Positions 34,901 through 47,136 are shown, counted from the first letter of the stretch. The stretch is DNA of 64,000 bases from Ophioderma brevispina (GCA_023653785.1 JAMKCH010049174.1:27119-91118); one strand, 5' to 3'. Numbers and translations are program-made. The notes: a model not told the origin generated them from the letters alone.

Positions 34901-35719
34901 CTTGTAACAGTACCATTTTAAAAAACAATCAGGAAGAGGACAGGACCTTGACTTGCTTGCACACTTGATCAATAGGGTCCTTCTTGTTACACTTAAGGTC
35001 ATCACCAAATAGACAAAGACCCTTCACACCGTGAATTGATTATAGAAATGTGGGCGCAACTACAACCAGTGCCACCGCAGCAGACGCACTGGGACATATG
35101 CGCGGGCATTGCTTGTGGCAGGAGGGGTGCGCGGCAAAAGGAAATTAAACATGCACGGATAAACAAAAGCTGAACAACTTGCCTATTAGGTGATGAACAA
35201 AGATAGTCAGTAGTAGCCAGGCAGAAGAACTGTAAGCTCTGTGGGGAGGAGAGCCTTGAAGTGACAGAAACACAACATTCCTACATGCACAGCGGGGAGA
35301 CATGAACAAGGTAGGCGACGGTTCATAAATAATATCAGACATGACAACCATGTTCCCGGGTAGACCTTTTAAGTCCATCTGGGCGTTTATAGCCCCGCCA
35401 TTCAGGAAGGTCTAGCCTTGTTAGTAAGTAGCTGGAGAGCCTAGGTCAGGTAAAGGTCATGCTGCTAAGGACTAGCAAGCCTAGGCTAGGCTCTAGGCAT
35501 GATAGAGACATGGATTCTTCTAGAGCAGGAATTTGGCAGGCTATTTGGTGAGACGCAGCAAGCACAGCAACCAAAACAAACCAAAACCCAACCTGACTGA
35601 GCATCCCCAGAAGATGAGATGATGTTTTGGGGTGAGAAATTAACATTTAACTGTACTGAAGTACTTTTATTTGTATACAAGACCCCCAAAGTACACCAAG
35701 GCAGCATAGAAAGATAGCA
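34901..35719. other. No gene seen
   Basis: Complex sequence without a supported gene between the satellite and the right copy of direct repeat R2. Confidence 0.4.
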
Positions 35720-35945
35720 TTTGCAGAGCCTAGGTGACCACAGGATGAGGACATGTGCAGCCTAATCCCAAATAGGCCAATGAGGGCGCCAAACAAGGGT
35801 GACAAACATGGGGAGCCCGGACAGAGTAGACATCCAGATAGAGTGTCAGTTGGATGTCCGTGTCCAGATGGAGTGGCACCTTAGGATAATCCTAGCTTGT
35901 CCAATAAAAACCAGTTAGGAAACTAACTTTCCCTTAACTATGATT
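35720..35945. repeat. Direct repeat R2, right copy
   Basis: Right partner of 26880-27085. See that entry for shared blocks and the LTR-pair possibility. Confidence 0.6.
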
Positions 35946-37149
35946 GGTTGATGAATTTGGGGATTAAATGTCGGGGCGAAACCTTGCAATTTCAAATTTT
36001 AGCCCCTCCAAAATCTTACTAACATGAGAATTGTGATGGTTCTTTTACTTTATACGTAAGGAAAATGGCTATTCTGAACATTACATAGTAAGTTTCATGT
36101 GTATATATATAATTTTTCAATATGACCAAAAAATTTCTGGGGTGGCCAACTCGCATATCCCACACTTTACACTTCCTGTCCTAGGGTAGGTCCAGGGTTG
36201 TAATATCATTTTTTACACCCCCCAGCCCCCCCCCCCCCCCCCCACAGCGAGTACGGGGATGGGGTCTACAATAACAAAAGCAATGGTAACATCTTTGAGG
36301 ATGTGGGTGATTGGTAAAAACCTGGGGTTTCAACTGGTTGATTGGTTTGTTAAGTCTATGCAAAGGAAACATGGCTACTTTAAACTTCCCAGAAATGTGG
36401 GGATGGAGACCCTCCCTCCATAATTAAAAAATTCCACAAATTTCAATCACAAAATGTCACAACAGCCATTGTAATATGTTTTCTTAACCAATTAAAATTG
36501 AAATTTACATTTGGATAACTACTGTGAAACCCAATTTTCAAACCTTAATGGAGCAACCAACATTTTGGTTATAAGAGGAACCATAAGATGGTGGGCTTAA
36601 TGTGAAAGATTTTCCCCTGCTAAAACATTTAGAAGCTGTATACCTAATTGGTTAAAACACTATATAAATGTCAATTTTTCTGTGAGATTGAAAGTGGTGG
36701 GGGACACCCTACTTCTTTACCTGAAGGGTTATTGAATGTCCAAAAACACCCACCAGCCACCACCACCATAGCCACTTTATACACTTCTTAAACCAACGGC
36801 AAAGACCAAAAACAAAGCTGCAAGTTAAAGAACTATGGTGTTCAAACTGAACAATATCAATGAGAAGAAACTTCGCAATGACGACTTGAGAATTCAATTT
36901 TGCAAGTGAAGGACAATGTTGCAAAACTAAAAGTGACCATGGCAACAGAAGTTAACTATTTCAGATATAGCCCACTTGTTGAACTCTATAATACCGGTTT
37001 ACCTAGTTATGACTGCATGGCTCTTTCCTAATTTGCAGGAGTGTCTCCCCTGCACAGAACTTTTATTATTTTATAAAAAGGGAGTTGTCCAAGACAGACG
37101 GACTTTGGAAGCGAGTAACACAACCAAACCTTGGGGTGAAGGAGGGAGA
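35946..37149. other. No gene seen
   Basis: AT-rich, with a C homopolymer at ~36220-36243. Frames found here carry no recognisable motif. Confidence 0.5.
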
Positions 37150-37215
37150 CTTTCCGTAACCCAACCCATCCGACACTTTCCCCACCACTTATGAATTTGG
37201 AAACCTAATGTATAA
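37150..37215. repeat. Half-copy related to the GGTGTTTCC palindromic MITE
   Basis: TTTCCGTAACCCAACCC...CGACACTTTCC...CACTTATGAATTTGGAAACC follows the order of one arm of the elements at 22890 and 43231 (TTTCC..., GACACC..., TTATGAATTCGGAAACC). The other arm is not seen. Confidence 0.35.
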
Positions 37216-37884
37216 ATGTGTTTTATTTGTGAAGGCTTCTGATTTCAAAGTGGGTCAGTGGGTCAGGTACAGAACTCCTCCCTGCTGAAGAGATCTCAGG
37301 CCTGAAGGACGACTGTCAAATGACTCGTGAAACTTTGGCTAAACCTTTGTGAAGAGGAACCAGTATTTAGCTTTGGTATTGGCCAAAGCACTAATTTCCC
37401 AAGTGCTGTCGACATGGATAACCCCTCTTGGCATAAAAGTTTGGCCACCCTTCCTCCTTGGCCCAGCATAGGCGGAACCTTACTATATCCGCATGTCTCT
37501 TGATACAAGGGAACTGTACGCTGCATCATTGACGCACAGAGATTAAATATTTTTTTTTTGACAGACATCGCTTGCGCATTACTCCCAAGTCTACAGCCAA
37601 TACAAATCGCAACCCGCCCAAAGTCCCTTTGTTGTTATAACACCTAGTGGAACCATCTTGTACATTTATAGCTGACAGGACAGGAAATTGAGGGTGTTTT
37701 TGAATCAATCCCTGATGCATAGCAATGTGCCTTCTGTACTGAACTCATGTCAGTACTTAGGATAACAAGTTTTCCAAAGTTTAACCACAAGACATTTCAT
37801 AATCATGCTAAAAATTCTTAAGTACTAACCTTTGTAGGCTAAAAAAACCCTGACTTTAATAACTGTCCATTTATGTGTTAAGAG

Positions 37885-38000
37885 TAGGAATTTTAGGGGA
37901 TCAATGACCCTATTGAGGTGGAAACTTCCCAAAAAAACTGGTGCATTGTGGGATTGACTCCAACACCCTCGGGGCCTATACAGAAATCAAGGTTCTCCAT
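37885..38000. repeat. Dispersed repeat R3, copy 1
   Basis: Shares with 39038-39145 the ordered blocks GGGATCA, TTCCC, TGCATTGTGGGAT, AC(A)CCCTCG and an ACTT/AGAG-like tail. ~110 bp. Identity unknown. Confidence 0.45.
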
Positions 38001-38286
38001 ATAAATTGTGCTCATTGACCAATTATATGTGACCAATTTTAAAAAATCAATACAAGCAGCACATAAGTGAATAAAGTACATTGAAATTCTCAATGAAGTA
38101 TTATTATCACAACATACTGTGTCACCATCTCATTTTTGGGTGATTTCAGAAAAAAAAGAAAATCAGTTGAAATGTCCAGATGACAAACATGGTTGAACAG
38201 TTCGAACCAGAAGATAATTGTATGGCAGATCAAGGGTTTAAAAATCCAAGAATTTTTATACCTACACAAGCAGGTATTTGGTTATT

Positions 38287-38360
38287 ATTCGGGAGTTTCC
38301 GTAACCTGACCGATTTGACACCTTTTTTCTGGCACACTTATGATTCGGAAAATTCATGTG
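38287..38360. repeat. Half-copy related to the GGTGTTTCC palindromic MITE
   Basis: GGGAGTTTCCGTAACCTGAC...TTTGACACCTTTTTTCTGGCACACTTATGATTCGGAAA follows the same arm order as 37150-37215 and the full elements. Confidence 0.4.
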
Positions 38361-39037
38361 GATCACGAAGTTTACGAACCACAAGGACATGGAATTTTTT
38401 TGCTGATCATGAAATAAGTACCTTGAGTGCTAAAAATGAGTAAAAGTCATGGTTTTTTTTGTGTTAAAGGGAGTAGCAGCGATATTGAGAGAGAATCGAA
38501 AAATGTGGAAACTGCATTTGTTTTTTAACTTATTATGGAATGTACACCCTTACCCTTGATTTATAACTGCTTTAACGAGAAACAACCCACCAAGTGAAAA
38601 AAATGAAGTATTTGAAGAAAGCTGTCATACCGTCTCCGCAAATAGATATACATCGATGGCGTCTCAACATCTACACAAAACCAGTGATTTGGGTTACACT
38701 AACTAGCACAGAATAACAAGATCATTAATGTTTTGTGTGGTTTGAGAGGTCAAACTGTTTGATCATGGTGCATAATATCATGCTTAAAATCTGGGACATT
38801 CATCGAGAAAGGCTTTTTTGATCTCAAGTCGAATTTTGATACGCACGTAAAGAATGATAGAATCAGATAGAAAAGTACTGCCTTGTCTTTAATACACAGA
38901 TTTCAAGCCAACCACTTGTAAGTTATGTTTGATATCCATACCAGAACAAAAATCCAAAAATATGATTTGTGAATTGATTTTTTTTCAATGTTTCGGATTA
39001 GTAAATCGCTGCAAATCCCTTAAAGATAGATTTTTTT

Positions 39038-39145
39038 TGTGGGATCATATGACTTATTGAAAGTGACGAAATTTCCCCAAACCATTGCATTGTGGGATCC
39101 ACCAGTACACCCTCGCATGGTGCACTGCATAGAGCACATACCAGT
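39038..39145. repeat. Dispersed repeat R3, copy 2
   Basis: Partner of 37885-38000, with GCATTGTGGGATCCACCAG followed by ACACCCTCGC. Confidence 0.45.
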
Positions 39146-39289
39146 TCATAGAGTCTGAGGACATCAAAACAACGCACTGTAGCCAATGCGAGAATTCATA
39201 TTCACAGGGGAATATGGGAGCATTTGATGGTATAAATTTAATGATAACAGGTTGTAAATAGCTAGGTAGTCAATAAATATTCCTTGTCC

Positions 39290-39660
39290 AATCAAAAACT
39301 CCTTCAGCCTTAACTCACATCTATCCACAACTCCCCTCTCCTCTCCCCTCCCCAAAACCCCTCTCCATCCCCAATCCCTTTCCCCTCTTCCCTCCCGTCC
39401 ATCCACTAACTCGCCTGTGCCTTCCAACCATCATCCAACGTCCCATCCAAAACTCAAATCCTCATTCCGAACTCCTCATTCCAAACCTCATTTGTCCAGC
39501 TCCCATCCATTCCCAACTCTCCTCCATCTACTCACCCACCACTCCTTCATCCACCAACTCCCATTCCCCACTGTCTTCCTGCATCTCCTCCCAGCACCAT
39601 CATTACAACCCTTCCATTCCAACTCTTTCCATGTCCCAACTCGCATTCCTAGCTCTCCTA
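39290..39660. repeat. Pyrimidine-rich low-complexity tract
   Basis: C/T/A-only stretches built from CCATTCC, CAACTC and CTCATTCC-like words, nearly free of G. The long plus-strand His/Pro/Ser-rich frame (39417-39755) is a composition artefact. Confidence 0.75.
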
Positions 39661-40077
39661 CAGAATTGATTCTAAATCACTGGAAATACTGCTTGGCAAT
39701 AATAAACTTTTGGCCCTCAAAGAATTATCCTTGTCAAGAAGAAGTTTTGCCTTGAGTAGCTTTAGATTTTCGTGACAGATGCATCAGAGAAGTTGTCTGC
39801 GCTATGTTTTACAGTTTGTCAGTCCTTACTAGTTCTGGACCATTCACGAGTCAACATACATCATGGCATAGACGCCAAAACAAACATTCAATGCTTGTAC
39901 TTGGTGCTCAGCATCACAACTAAGAGCACTCTACAATTAACATTTGTATAATATGTCTGCATTTTGTTTTCACTTGTATATCAACTGTATGAGTTCATTA
40001 CAGGCTCAAAACACTATCATTGCAAAAGGTTCTTCAGGATTCAATAGTTAAATGATTTAAAATCTCAAATCAAAAAT

Positions 40078-40568
40078 TTAAAAATCCAAACTTTTTACTT
40101 TTTAAGTAGTTGACGTTCGCTTCCTAACAGGAACTTTTCTTCTCAAACTGATATGGCAGCTGATCCTTGAGATGACTTGGTGATGTCATGGTGTGATTAC
40201 GGCCCCTCTGGATCAGTTGATCATAAGATACTAAGTGAATTGGTACGCCCCCCCCTCGTCTTCAATTCATCAATGTTCTTCTTTGGTCTTGGGCCCCCTC
40301 TTCTCATTCCTCAAAAAGGATTCAGAGAAGCCAATCTGGATAAAGGAAAAAAGGGGTGGCCTAGACCACAGGAAGATTTGATGAATGCGACGAGGGGGCG
40401 GTACCAACTTCTTTATGATCAGTCGATTTAGATCAGTTGATCCAGAGAGCGTCATCACACCATGACGTCACCAAGTCATCTCAAGGATCAGCTGCCATAT
40501 CAGTTTTTGATAAAGCTTCCTGTTAGGAAGCAAACTTCACTACTTAAAAAAAGCAAGTTTGGATTTTA
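40078..40568. mobile_element. ~490-bp hairpin element
   Basis: Almost completely palindromic. Outer arms: ACTTTTTAAGTAGT, GCTTCCTAACAGGAA, GATATGGCAGCTGATCCTTG, AGATGACTTGGTGATGTCAT against the mirrored ATGACGTCACCAAGTCATCT, CAAGGATCAGCTGCCATATC, TTCCTGTTAGGAAGC, ACTACTTAAAAAAAG. The inner parts also pair (GGTACGCCCCCCCCTCGTC with GACGAGGGGGCGGTACC). Frames on both strands are mirror images, not genes. Confidence 0.85.
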
Positions 40569-40789
40569 AAGAAGAACGTTGAAATCAGGCTCAAAACAAG
40601 TTACACCACCAAATGATGGGCCTTTTACAACAATGAATGGCCATGTTCCGTATGTTTATTTTTAAGGAGGTCCTGCAGCACCCTCACGCTCTGCATTCGG
40701 CAGTGCCCTCATTCATCACTCTTCATGTACATAACTTAGTTGTATATATGTATACATATGTTGTCTTTTTCTTCGGCCAACCACGAACT

Positions 40790-42100
40790 GAGGATTGGAA
40801 GACGGTATGGTTTGATTTAGAGTGGCAAAACATTTAATTTAAACATGTAACCAACAATTCCGAAAAGGATATAACCAGCATAAAAAGAAAGTCAAAGAAG
40901 ATGATAAAGTATTTGTTGCTGCCAACAGACAACAAATTTCTACAAGATAAAACGCTGAACAGTACAATGTCTCTTAAAAGACAATACATGACAAAGTCGT
41001 ACAAAAACAGCTGATCTAGAACTGGATTACCCCGCATTTATGAGTGTAACAAAATGCTTGCTTCCTTAGCAGTACAAAGATCACAAACCCAATTTTCAAA
41101 CAAACCAACCAATCAGAAACTCGGAAAGATAAGCAAACAAACCTGGATCCGGATCAACCAACATGGTCTTTTGCAGCTACCAATGAACACTGGAAGAACA
41201 CGAGCGAAGTAATCAACTGGTTCGGAAATATCAAGAAAAACCTGACCACTTGTTTATCTGCTTTGACATCTGCGATTCTAAACCACCCTCAATCACAGAA
41301 GATCTCCTAAAGAAACTCAACTTTGTGTTGCTTATTTACGACAACAATCAGCAGCAAGAAAAGAACTTCTCCATGCAAAGAAGACAATGCTATACAGCGA
41401 TGAGACTACTTACCACGTGCAAACGTGGTAAGTCCAATTTTGATGTAGCCATGGGAAGTTCCGATGGAGCAGAAATGTGCGACGTCATTGGTCCTCTATT
41501 CTTGTCTCAACTACAGATATATAACATTATATGTATGTCTGCTATCGTAACGACAGCCTCACGGTCTGCAATAAACCACACCCAGAGAAAGTGAGCAAAT
41601 AAAGAAGCAAATATGGAAAGTGTTCGCAACCCATTGCCTCACTATCACTATTGATGCTAATAATAAATGTGTAAACTTCTTAGATATAACTCTTGACCTG
41701 AGATCTGGGACTTTCCAACCCTACATGAAACCCAACAACAGACCACTGTACGTGCCACTAACCACCCGCCTTCTATAATGCGTAACATCCCAGAAAATGC
41801 AAATAAAAGACTTTCCAACATTTCATCAAATGAAAAGGTTTTTAATGACACCAAACAACCCTACCAAGAGGCTCTCAAACAGAGTGGATATGACTATCAA
41901 CTTAAGTTTAACCCATCATCTCAACAAAGTTGCAAGCGAACCAGAGAGCGTATCATCACATGGTTTAATCCCCCTTCAGCGACAACGTAGCCACCAATGT
42001 CGGGAAGAAATTTCTTACTCTTCTCGATAAATGCTTTCCCCCTGGACACCGACTCCATAAGATATTAAATCGGATTAATTTCATGGTTTATGCAAAGTGG
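40790..42100 (+). pseudogene. Penelope-like retroelement RT relic
   Basis: Plus-strand fragments in the order of a Penelope-like element. KLGKISKQTWIRINQ lies at ~41110-41155 and EVINWFGNIKK at ~41206-41240. The RT palm start FICFDIC lies at 41250-41270, where related proteins have FICFDICDFYPSI, then KSNFDVAMGSSDGAEMC at ~41430-41480. The YRDDG-like catalytic block at ~41545 is frame-broken. A later frame has VNFLDITLDLRSGTFQPYMK (~41670-41730), IPENANKRLSNISSNEKVF, YQEALKQSGYDYQLKFNPSS and ITWFNPP. At least three frameshifts or stops. The 5' part before 41.0 kb is only loosely matched and no GIY-YIG endonuclease was seen downstream. Inactive. Confidence 0.75.
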
Positions 42101-43166
42101 TAAGATTTTCTCAGGAAATTTTTTGAAAAATCTGGAAAAAAAATCAGGAAATTTGTTTGAAAAGTCAAGATTGTGGAATGTGGACAGTTGAAGGGTTGCA
42201 TGCAGATTTACTGCCAACATGCCCGCCTCCTACATGCTGTACCAAGAGAGTTGAATTTACATGAATGGTCCTCGTACAAGAATTAACTGCATAATCTGAA
42301 GTACCCAAGTTCAGTTCACTGGGATAATTGCAAATAAACTAACAAATTATCATAAAATCACTGTTACTTGGTTAAAATATTTTTCTTTATGGCGATAGTA
42401 CATTCGTGTAATGTGTGCCTATTACAGTAGGAATTTTTTTGGTATGTCCACATCTGCAATTTTGCTTAACATTGTAAAATGTTTTCTCTTTTGGGTTTGA
42501 ATGAATAAATGTTTTAATGATCTGATTTGCAAAATCACTGACAGTTGTATAACTGCATGGTATGTTAATGGCATTATTAGTAAAATTTATATTTATATAC
42601 ACCGGATAAAACTCATTTGCAGAGGTCTTCCCCCAAGTTTCTGGTAGTATGCCGTTCCTGTAAACTTAAGTCTTCAAGATGTCTTCAACAACACCCAACG
42701 AGGCATATCACGTGTGGATTCAACAGATTCACCACAGCCTACAGCCATCCCTTCCCCAGTATGCATAGTTTAATTGTTGGACACAAGGTCTACGCGTGTA
42801 TTGGATGCAGGTTTAAATTTATTTGTAAAACTATTTTGAATACTAATTTAAATAAAGGAATTAGGGATTTGTACCTTAACATTACTTCTCTTTTTATGAA
42901 GTTATTACATTTCTTTCATAACATTACTTCTTTATTCAAGACAGCTCCCAAAATATTTAGCCAGGACTATTTTAAAAAGCAATGTGATGTAAAAATTCTG
43001 AAACAAAAATCAAATGGTTAATTCTGAATAATATGGAGTACGTCATTTTCAATACAGACTTGGACGTTCATGTTGGTGTGTGTGCAATTGTGATTATGAT
43101 TTTGAATTTCTGCTTTAGTAACAAATACTTGTATGGCACATTAGTTTTATTAGTTGGAGTCTGAGG
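42101..43166. other. No recognised gene
   Basis: A plus-strand frame at 42617-43021 (134 codons) is open but matches nothing I know, and its composition shifts from Cys/Arg-rich to Lys/Phe-rich. Otherwise AT-rich spacer. Confidence 0.35.
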
Positions 43167-43191
43167 TGTATATATATATATATATATATAT
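43167..43191. repeat. (TA)n microsatellite
   Basis: About 12 TA repeats. Confidence 0.95.
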
Positions 43192-43230
43192 TCATTTAAA
43201 CTATAACTTGTTAAAGGCTTTCCTGCATGC

Positions 43231-43421
43231 GGGTGTTTCCATAAGGTGACGCCCTTTTCCGACATACTTTTCTCACACTATAGATGAATTCGGAAACCTT
43301 AACGGACCTTATAGAATAAACCACACGGTTTATGTGGTTGGTTTATTCCGTTAAGGTTTCCGAATTCATAGGGTGTCAGAAAAGTATGTCAGAAAAGGGC
43401 GTCACATTATGGAAACCCACC
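43231..43421. mobile_element. Palindromic MITE with 9-bp target duplication (copy 2)
   Basis: 191-bp relative of 22890-23053. It begins GGGTGTTTCCATAAGGTGAC, ends GTCACATTATGGAAACCCAC, and shares the centre AATAAACCACACGGTTTAT. Flanks CCTGCATGC (43222-43230) and CCTGCAGGC (43422-43430) are a 9-bp target duplication with one mismatch, consistent with an older insertion than copy 1. Confidence 0.8.
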
Positions 43422-43579
43422 CTGCAGGCGTGCATTTCCTACAGATATATAAGAAATGTATGGCTCATTAATAATCAAACAGTCTAAAATCAAATTTCTT
43501 TGTTCAGTTCTTCATGGAATTTGGTTAACATCTACCATAAAATGTACTGTACATTGCACTAACTGCCTTTTCTTGTTAT

Positions 43580-45065
43580 AGACACAGCTGTTCAGACTTC
43601 CCCTAGGTACACCAAGCTTTCCCGTAAAAGGAATAGACCACAGAAACAAGCAGAGAACGATGCCAAGAATGCAGAACCCCTGCAAGGTGAACATGAGAAC
43701 AAAATTCCACCACCTGCCTATCTCCCCCCAAAAAGAAAAGGAAAGGTAAGACAGATCGTAACCGTATTAATGATGCTGGTAGGGGTGAGACGTCTAATGA
43801 CGACGACGACATACAATGGCCAAATTGGGATGATGAAAGTAATTCGGGTGGGTACGAACATTCCAAAAATGCTTATTATACCAAAATAAAGATTTTTTCA
43901 GACTGGTGGTAGGCCTAAACGTAGATAGTTGCTGTGTCTCGGTAACTTATAGCAATTCCTCCGATAGACTTTATGAACGGGTTAGAAATGAGCTAACCTG
44001 CAAGAGGGTAGGCATAACAAACAATGCTGTAGCCTAAGACCTGAAAAACCTAATTGATGGTTGCATTAATTTGTCTGCATCGAATTAAGAGATTCAATGC
44101 TTCGGAAAAGGGTATAATTTAATTATGCAGGGCAGAATTACGGTAACAGGACTTTTACAAATTATAGGTAAAATTCATGAGAATTGTTATTTCGCCAGAA
44201 TTGCAAGATCCTATAGGGATTCCATGGGTCCTAGTAAGGGATTTTAATGTCCAGACCATATTAGACCTTATTGAAAAGGTTTTGCAGAGCAATCAACAGT
44301 TTTTCCTTCACTCTGGCATCACTATCATAGTTAAACATTTGCACAATCCTCATGGTGGAAGGGGGGGGGGTTCTGCAATTAATCTTCTCAAGAACAAAGA
44401 TTTTTGTTATGAGAAAAGAGGCATACTTAGGATATGAAATTGAAATGACATTGTGTTTTGCCAAGGCCATTGTAAAGCCATGTACCATCCCAACAGTCCC
44501 TTAGAACACTGAAGTCCAAATCCAACTTAAACCAAAACAAAATCTTAAATAATTAGCAGAACAGTTGCACCACAGGCATTATGTAGATCACGTGCAGTAC
44601 AATAACAAAAAGGTACGTAGTAAACATGGCCCTAAAGGATGGTTAGATTGGAACTACTTTCCTATTAGGCTAGCACGGCCATTTGTTGAGACTGCTTTAT
44701 TTGGTAGCAATGAGGCCAGCATTGATGATGCGTTTCTCTTTCTTGCCCGAGGCTGAGAGACTGGAGGTGCAGTCCTGTCTTTGTGACTTTCCTGAAGACC
44801 TAGAACTAACAGATATACTATGGGGTTATGATTGCAAGAAAATACCCACCAAAAATAACCTACCACAGTTAATATCCAAACTAGGTCATAAAGAGCTCAT
44901 TCAAAGGCCTATGAATGTTGCGGACTGCATAAGTGCTGTGATTACACCACTTCGGGATTCTTTATCAAGAGAGACTAAGCTCCTTGTATGAAGAACTGCA
45001 ACCTACAACAAAGAAGGTTTTGGATATTCTTCAGTTTCCTAGTGGATCATCATCCTGTCAGTGAA
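43580..45065 (+). pseudogene. HECT-type E3 ligase-like gene fragment (G2E3-like family)
   Basis: Several plus-strand pieces that look like remnants or exons of one gene. An acidic or Lys-rich N-terminal stretch (DDDDIQWPNWDDESNSGG, ~43800-43855) and LYERVRNELTCKRVGITNN come first. The best part is 44683-45050: DAFLFL, EAERLEVQSCLCDFPED, LELTDILWGYDCKKIPTKNN, LPQLISKLGHKELIQRP and, after a frameshift at ~44980, SLYEELQPTTKKVLDILQFP. This matches the HECT-like C-terminal region of the G2E3-type E3 family that is multi-copy in many marine animals. The last HECT segment with the catalytic Cys is not visible. Internal stops and frameshifts mean it is probably a pseudogene or poorly sequenced gene. 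Part of the 43.7-44.3 kb stretch recurs at 62870-63345. Confidence 0.55.
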
Positions 45066-45683
45066 GATTACACCTTTGTCCGAATATATTAACCGTTTCT
45101 TAATGGTCAAACAAGAAAGTTCAGGTTGGCCAGAAGGTGTAAAAACAGGCTGAAAAAAGAAATGTTCTTGATTTTTAATCCACCAATAGGGAGTGCACTT
45201 CACTAATCCAGGCCTACGGGACTAACTCGGCATTAGATACTTTAGGGGAAGTTTTGAGCAAGCAGAATGCATGCCAAAGACAATTCATATTTACATATTA
45301 CTTGCATGAGCAGTACGAGGGTAGGTAGACAATCTAATTTTCATAATGAATACTTATGCGAGGCCATTAATCACAAAAAACAGGCAAATGAGAAGAAGCA
45401 AAACATTTAAATACAAATAGTTACCTCATTGAAGCTTTTACTATTATTGACATGAGCCCGTATGGACTTGTTTATAGTATCCTCATGGAGGGGAGGGAAG
45501 GTAGACTATTCACCACTCCTGGGAAATATCTTGGAGAGCTTACAAAGGAGAAGAAACTAAGCTCGAATGTATGCGTGTTTTACTACAGAGTTTAACCGAC
45601 AAAAAGTCATTCGGTTAGTCAAGGTTCACAGGATATCTTTAACCATGACACGGCAAAAGGATGGCAAACTTCATACCCTATGT

Positions 45684-45923
45684 CAGGGGGTTCTCAATTG
45701 GGGCCCGCGGGCCAAATATGGCCCGCAGCATTGATTTTTGGCCTCAAATTTGCGCTAAAGTTAAAAGGAAACATAAGAAGTTCAGGTGTATCTGGCCCTC
45801 AAGTAGGGGAAAATTCAAACATTGTTCGGCAGTCTCTGGCCTTCAGCTAAGATATTGGAACCCTGCCCGATGTGAAATATCTCGGCTAATTCAATTTAGA
45901 GGCCGTTAGGGTACCCCTACCTG
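45684..45923. mobile_element. hAT-like non-autonomous element
   Basis: The left end CAGGGGGTTCTCAATTGGGG then CCCGCGGGCC and GGCCCGC has the well-known look of hAT (Charlie-like) termini. The right end (GGCCGTTAGGGTACCCCTAC, CTG) is a loose inverse. An 8-bp target duplication could not be confirmed. The frame crossing it is a shadow. Confidence 0.5.
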
Positions 45924-46127
45924 GCAAAATAAAGAAGGACACTAAAAATATAAAATTGTTAACAAAGATACACACAAAGACTATAGTGTTAGTATACAAA
46001 AAAAACCGTAATGCAATCCAGTGGATGGTTTTTTCACACTTGCCCTATGTACAGCAAATGAGTCTTCATTTAGGGTTTTTATTTTTTGGTGATAAGCAAT
46101 GAATGTTTATAAATTGAGAATTATTAA

Positions 46128-46481
46128 AGGTGCAACGAGAGATTTGAACACCCAATATGTTCTAATTAGTAATTTCTATAGATGAGATACTCAATAGATA
46201 TCTAACCTTGTGTTAGGGTACAGAAATGTCTAAGAGATAAAAAAGGTGATTTTGATTTGCTGCATGAGTTCAATTGTCAAAACATAGGCTGAATTTCGTA
46301 TTATTGACTCATATACGAACATAGAAATTTCACAATTTTTGTACCAAAGAAAGAAAACATTTCTTAGCTTAATCCTTTCAGATGGGGATATTTTTGATGT
46401 GAAACTTTAAACCGGGCAAAAAATCAGTACTTTCGATTATTTTAAGGGACACATATATGTGGAAAATCTCTCGTTGCACCT
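46128..46481. mobile_element. TTAA-flanked MITE
   Basis: 354 bp with terminal inverted repeats AGGTGCAACGAGAGATTT and AAATCTCTCGTTGCACCT, flanked by TTAA on both sides (46124-46127 and 46482-46485). TTAA targeting is characteristic of piggyBac and Kolobok. The AGG start leans to Kolobok (inference). The interior is AT-rich and non-coding. Confidence 0.85.
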
Positions 46482-46866
46482 TTAAGTGAGTTTAATCCAT
46501 TTCACTCGTATTTGAGGGGAAACCATGGCATCGAATGGTCAAAAACAACTACCTATCAGTTTCTCTTAAAAATGTCACTGCTAAAACTACCTTTCTGTAG
46601 GGGCGAGAGGGGGGCCAAGTTGAGCCACAGGGTAGATGAGCCACCCCTCTAGACAGAAGATTAAGAACCTTTGCACTACTATCTATTAGTACAGTGCATT
46701 AACACAGGTTTCTCAAGTGGTAAAATGGAATCACTTGCACATGTACAATGAAAAAAGTGCAAAAAATTAACTTTTTGTAGTGCAACTTTCGTAACTTTCT
46801 GCTAAAACAAATGGTTTTTCAAGGATGAAAGCCTATAATGACCACTATTGTGTATTGAGGTGTGAT

Positions 46867-47136
46867 ATGTGACCCATCACATCAAAAGCTACCAGTGTCA
46901 CTCAAGGTTTCAAGTGAGAATTTTGATTTGCATTAAAAGGCCTGTATTATCAGCTTTAAATGATACCTCTCATGTGTAAATTGGGTGTAGCAATGCAATT
47001 TTATGAGGTGTAAAATGGTAAAATGGGGGGTTTAAAATTTCTTTTTATTTTCTTTGTTTTGTCTGCATAATTCAATAATATTGAAATGCCAAATTCCCGA
47101 AAATGGTAGGTTTTGATTTGTGATGGGTCACATATG
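46867..47136. mobile_element. MITE with ATATGTGACCCATCACA ends
   Basis: ATATGTGACCCATCACATCA at the left is found inverted at the right (TGATTTGTGATGGGTCACATAT). ~270 bp, AT-rich, non-coding. It abuts the left arm of the big inverted repeat beginning at ~47133. Confidence 0.65.

Noticed and set aside
39417..39755. 112-codon His/Ser/Pro-rich protein
   Set aside because: Lies entirely in pyrimidine-rich low-complexity DNA.
45661..45909. 82-codon plus-strand frame
   Set aside because: Covers the hAT-like element. It is the translation of the GGCCCGCGGGCC terminus and body.
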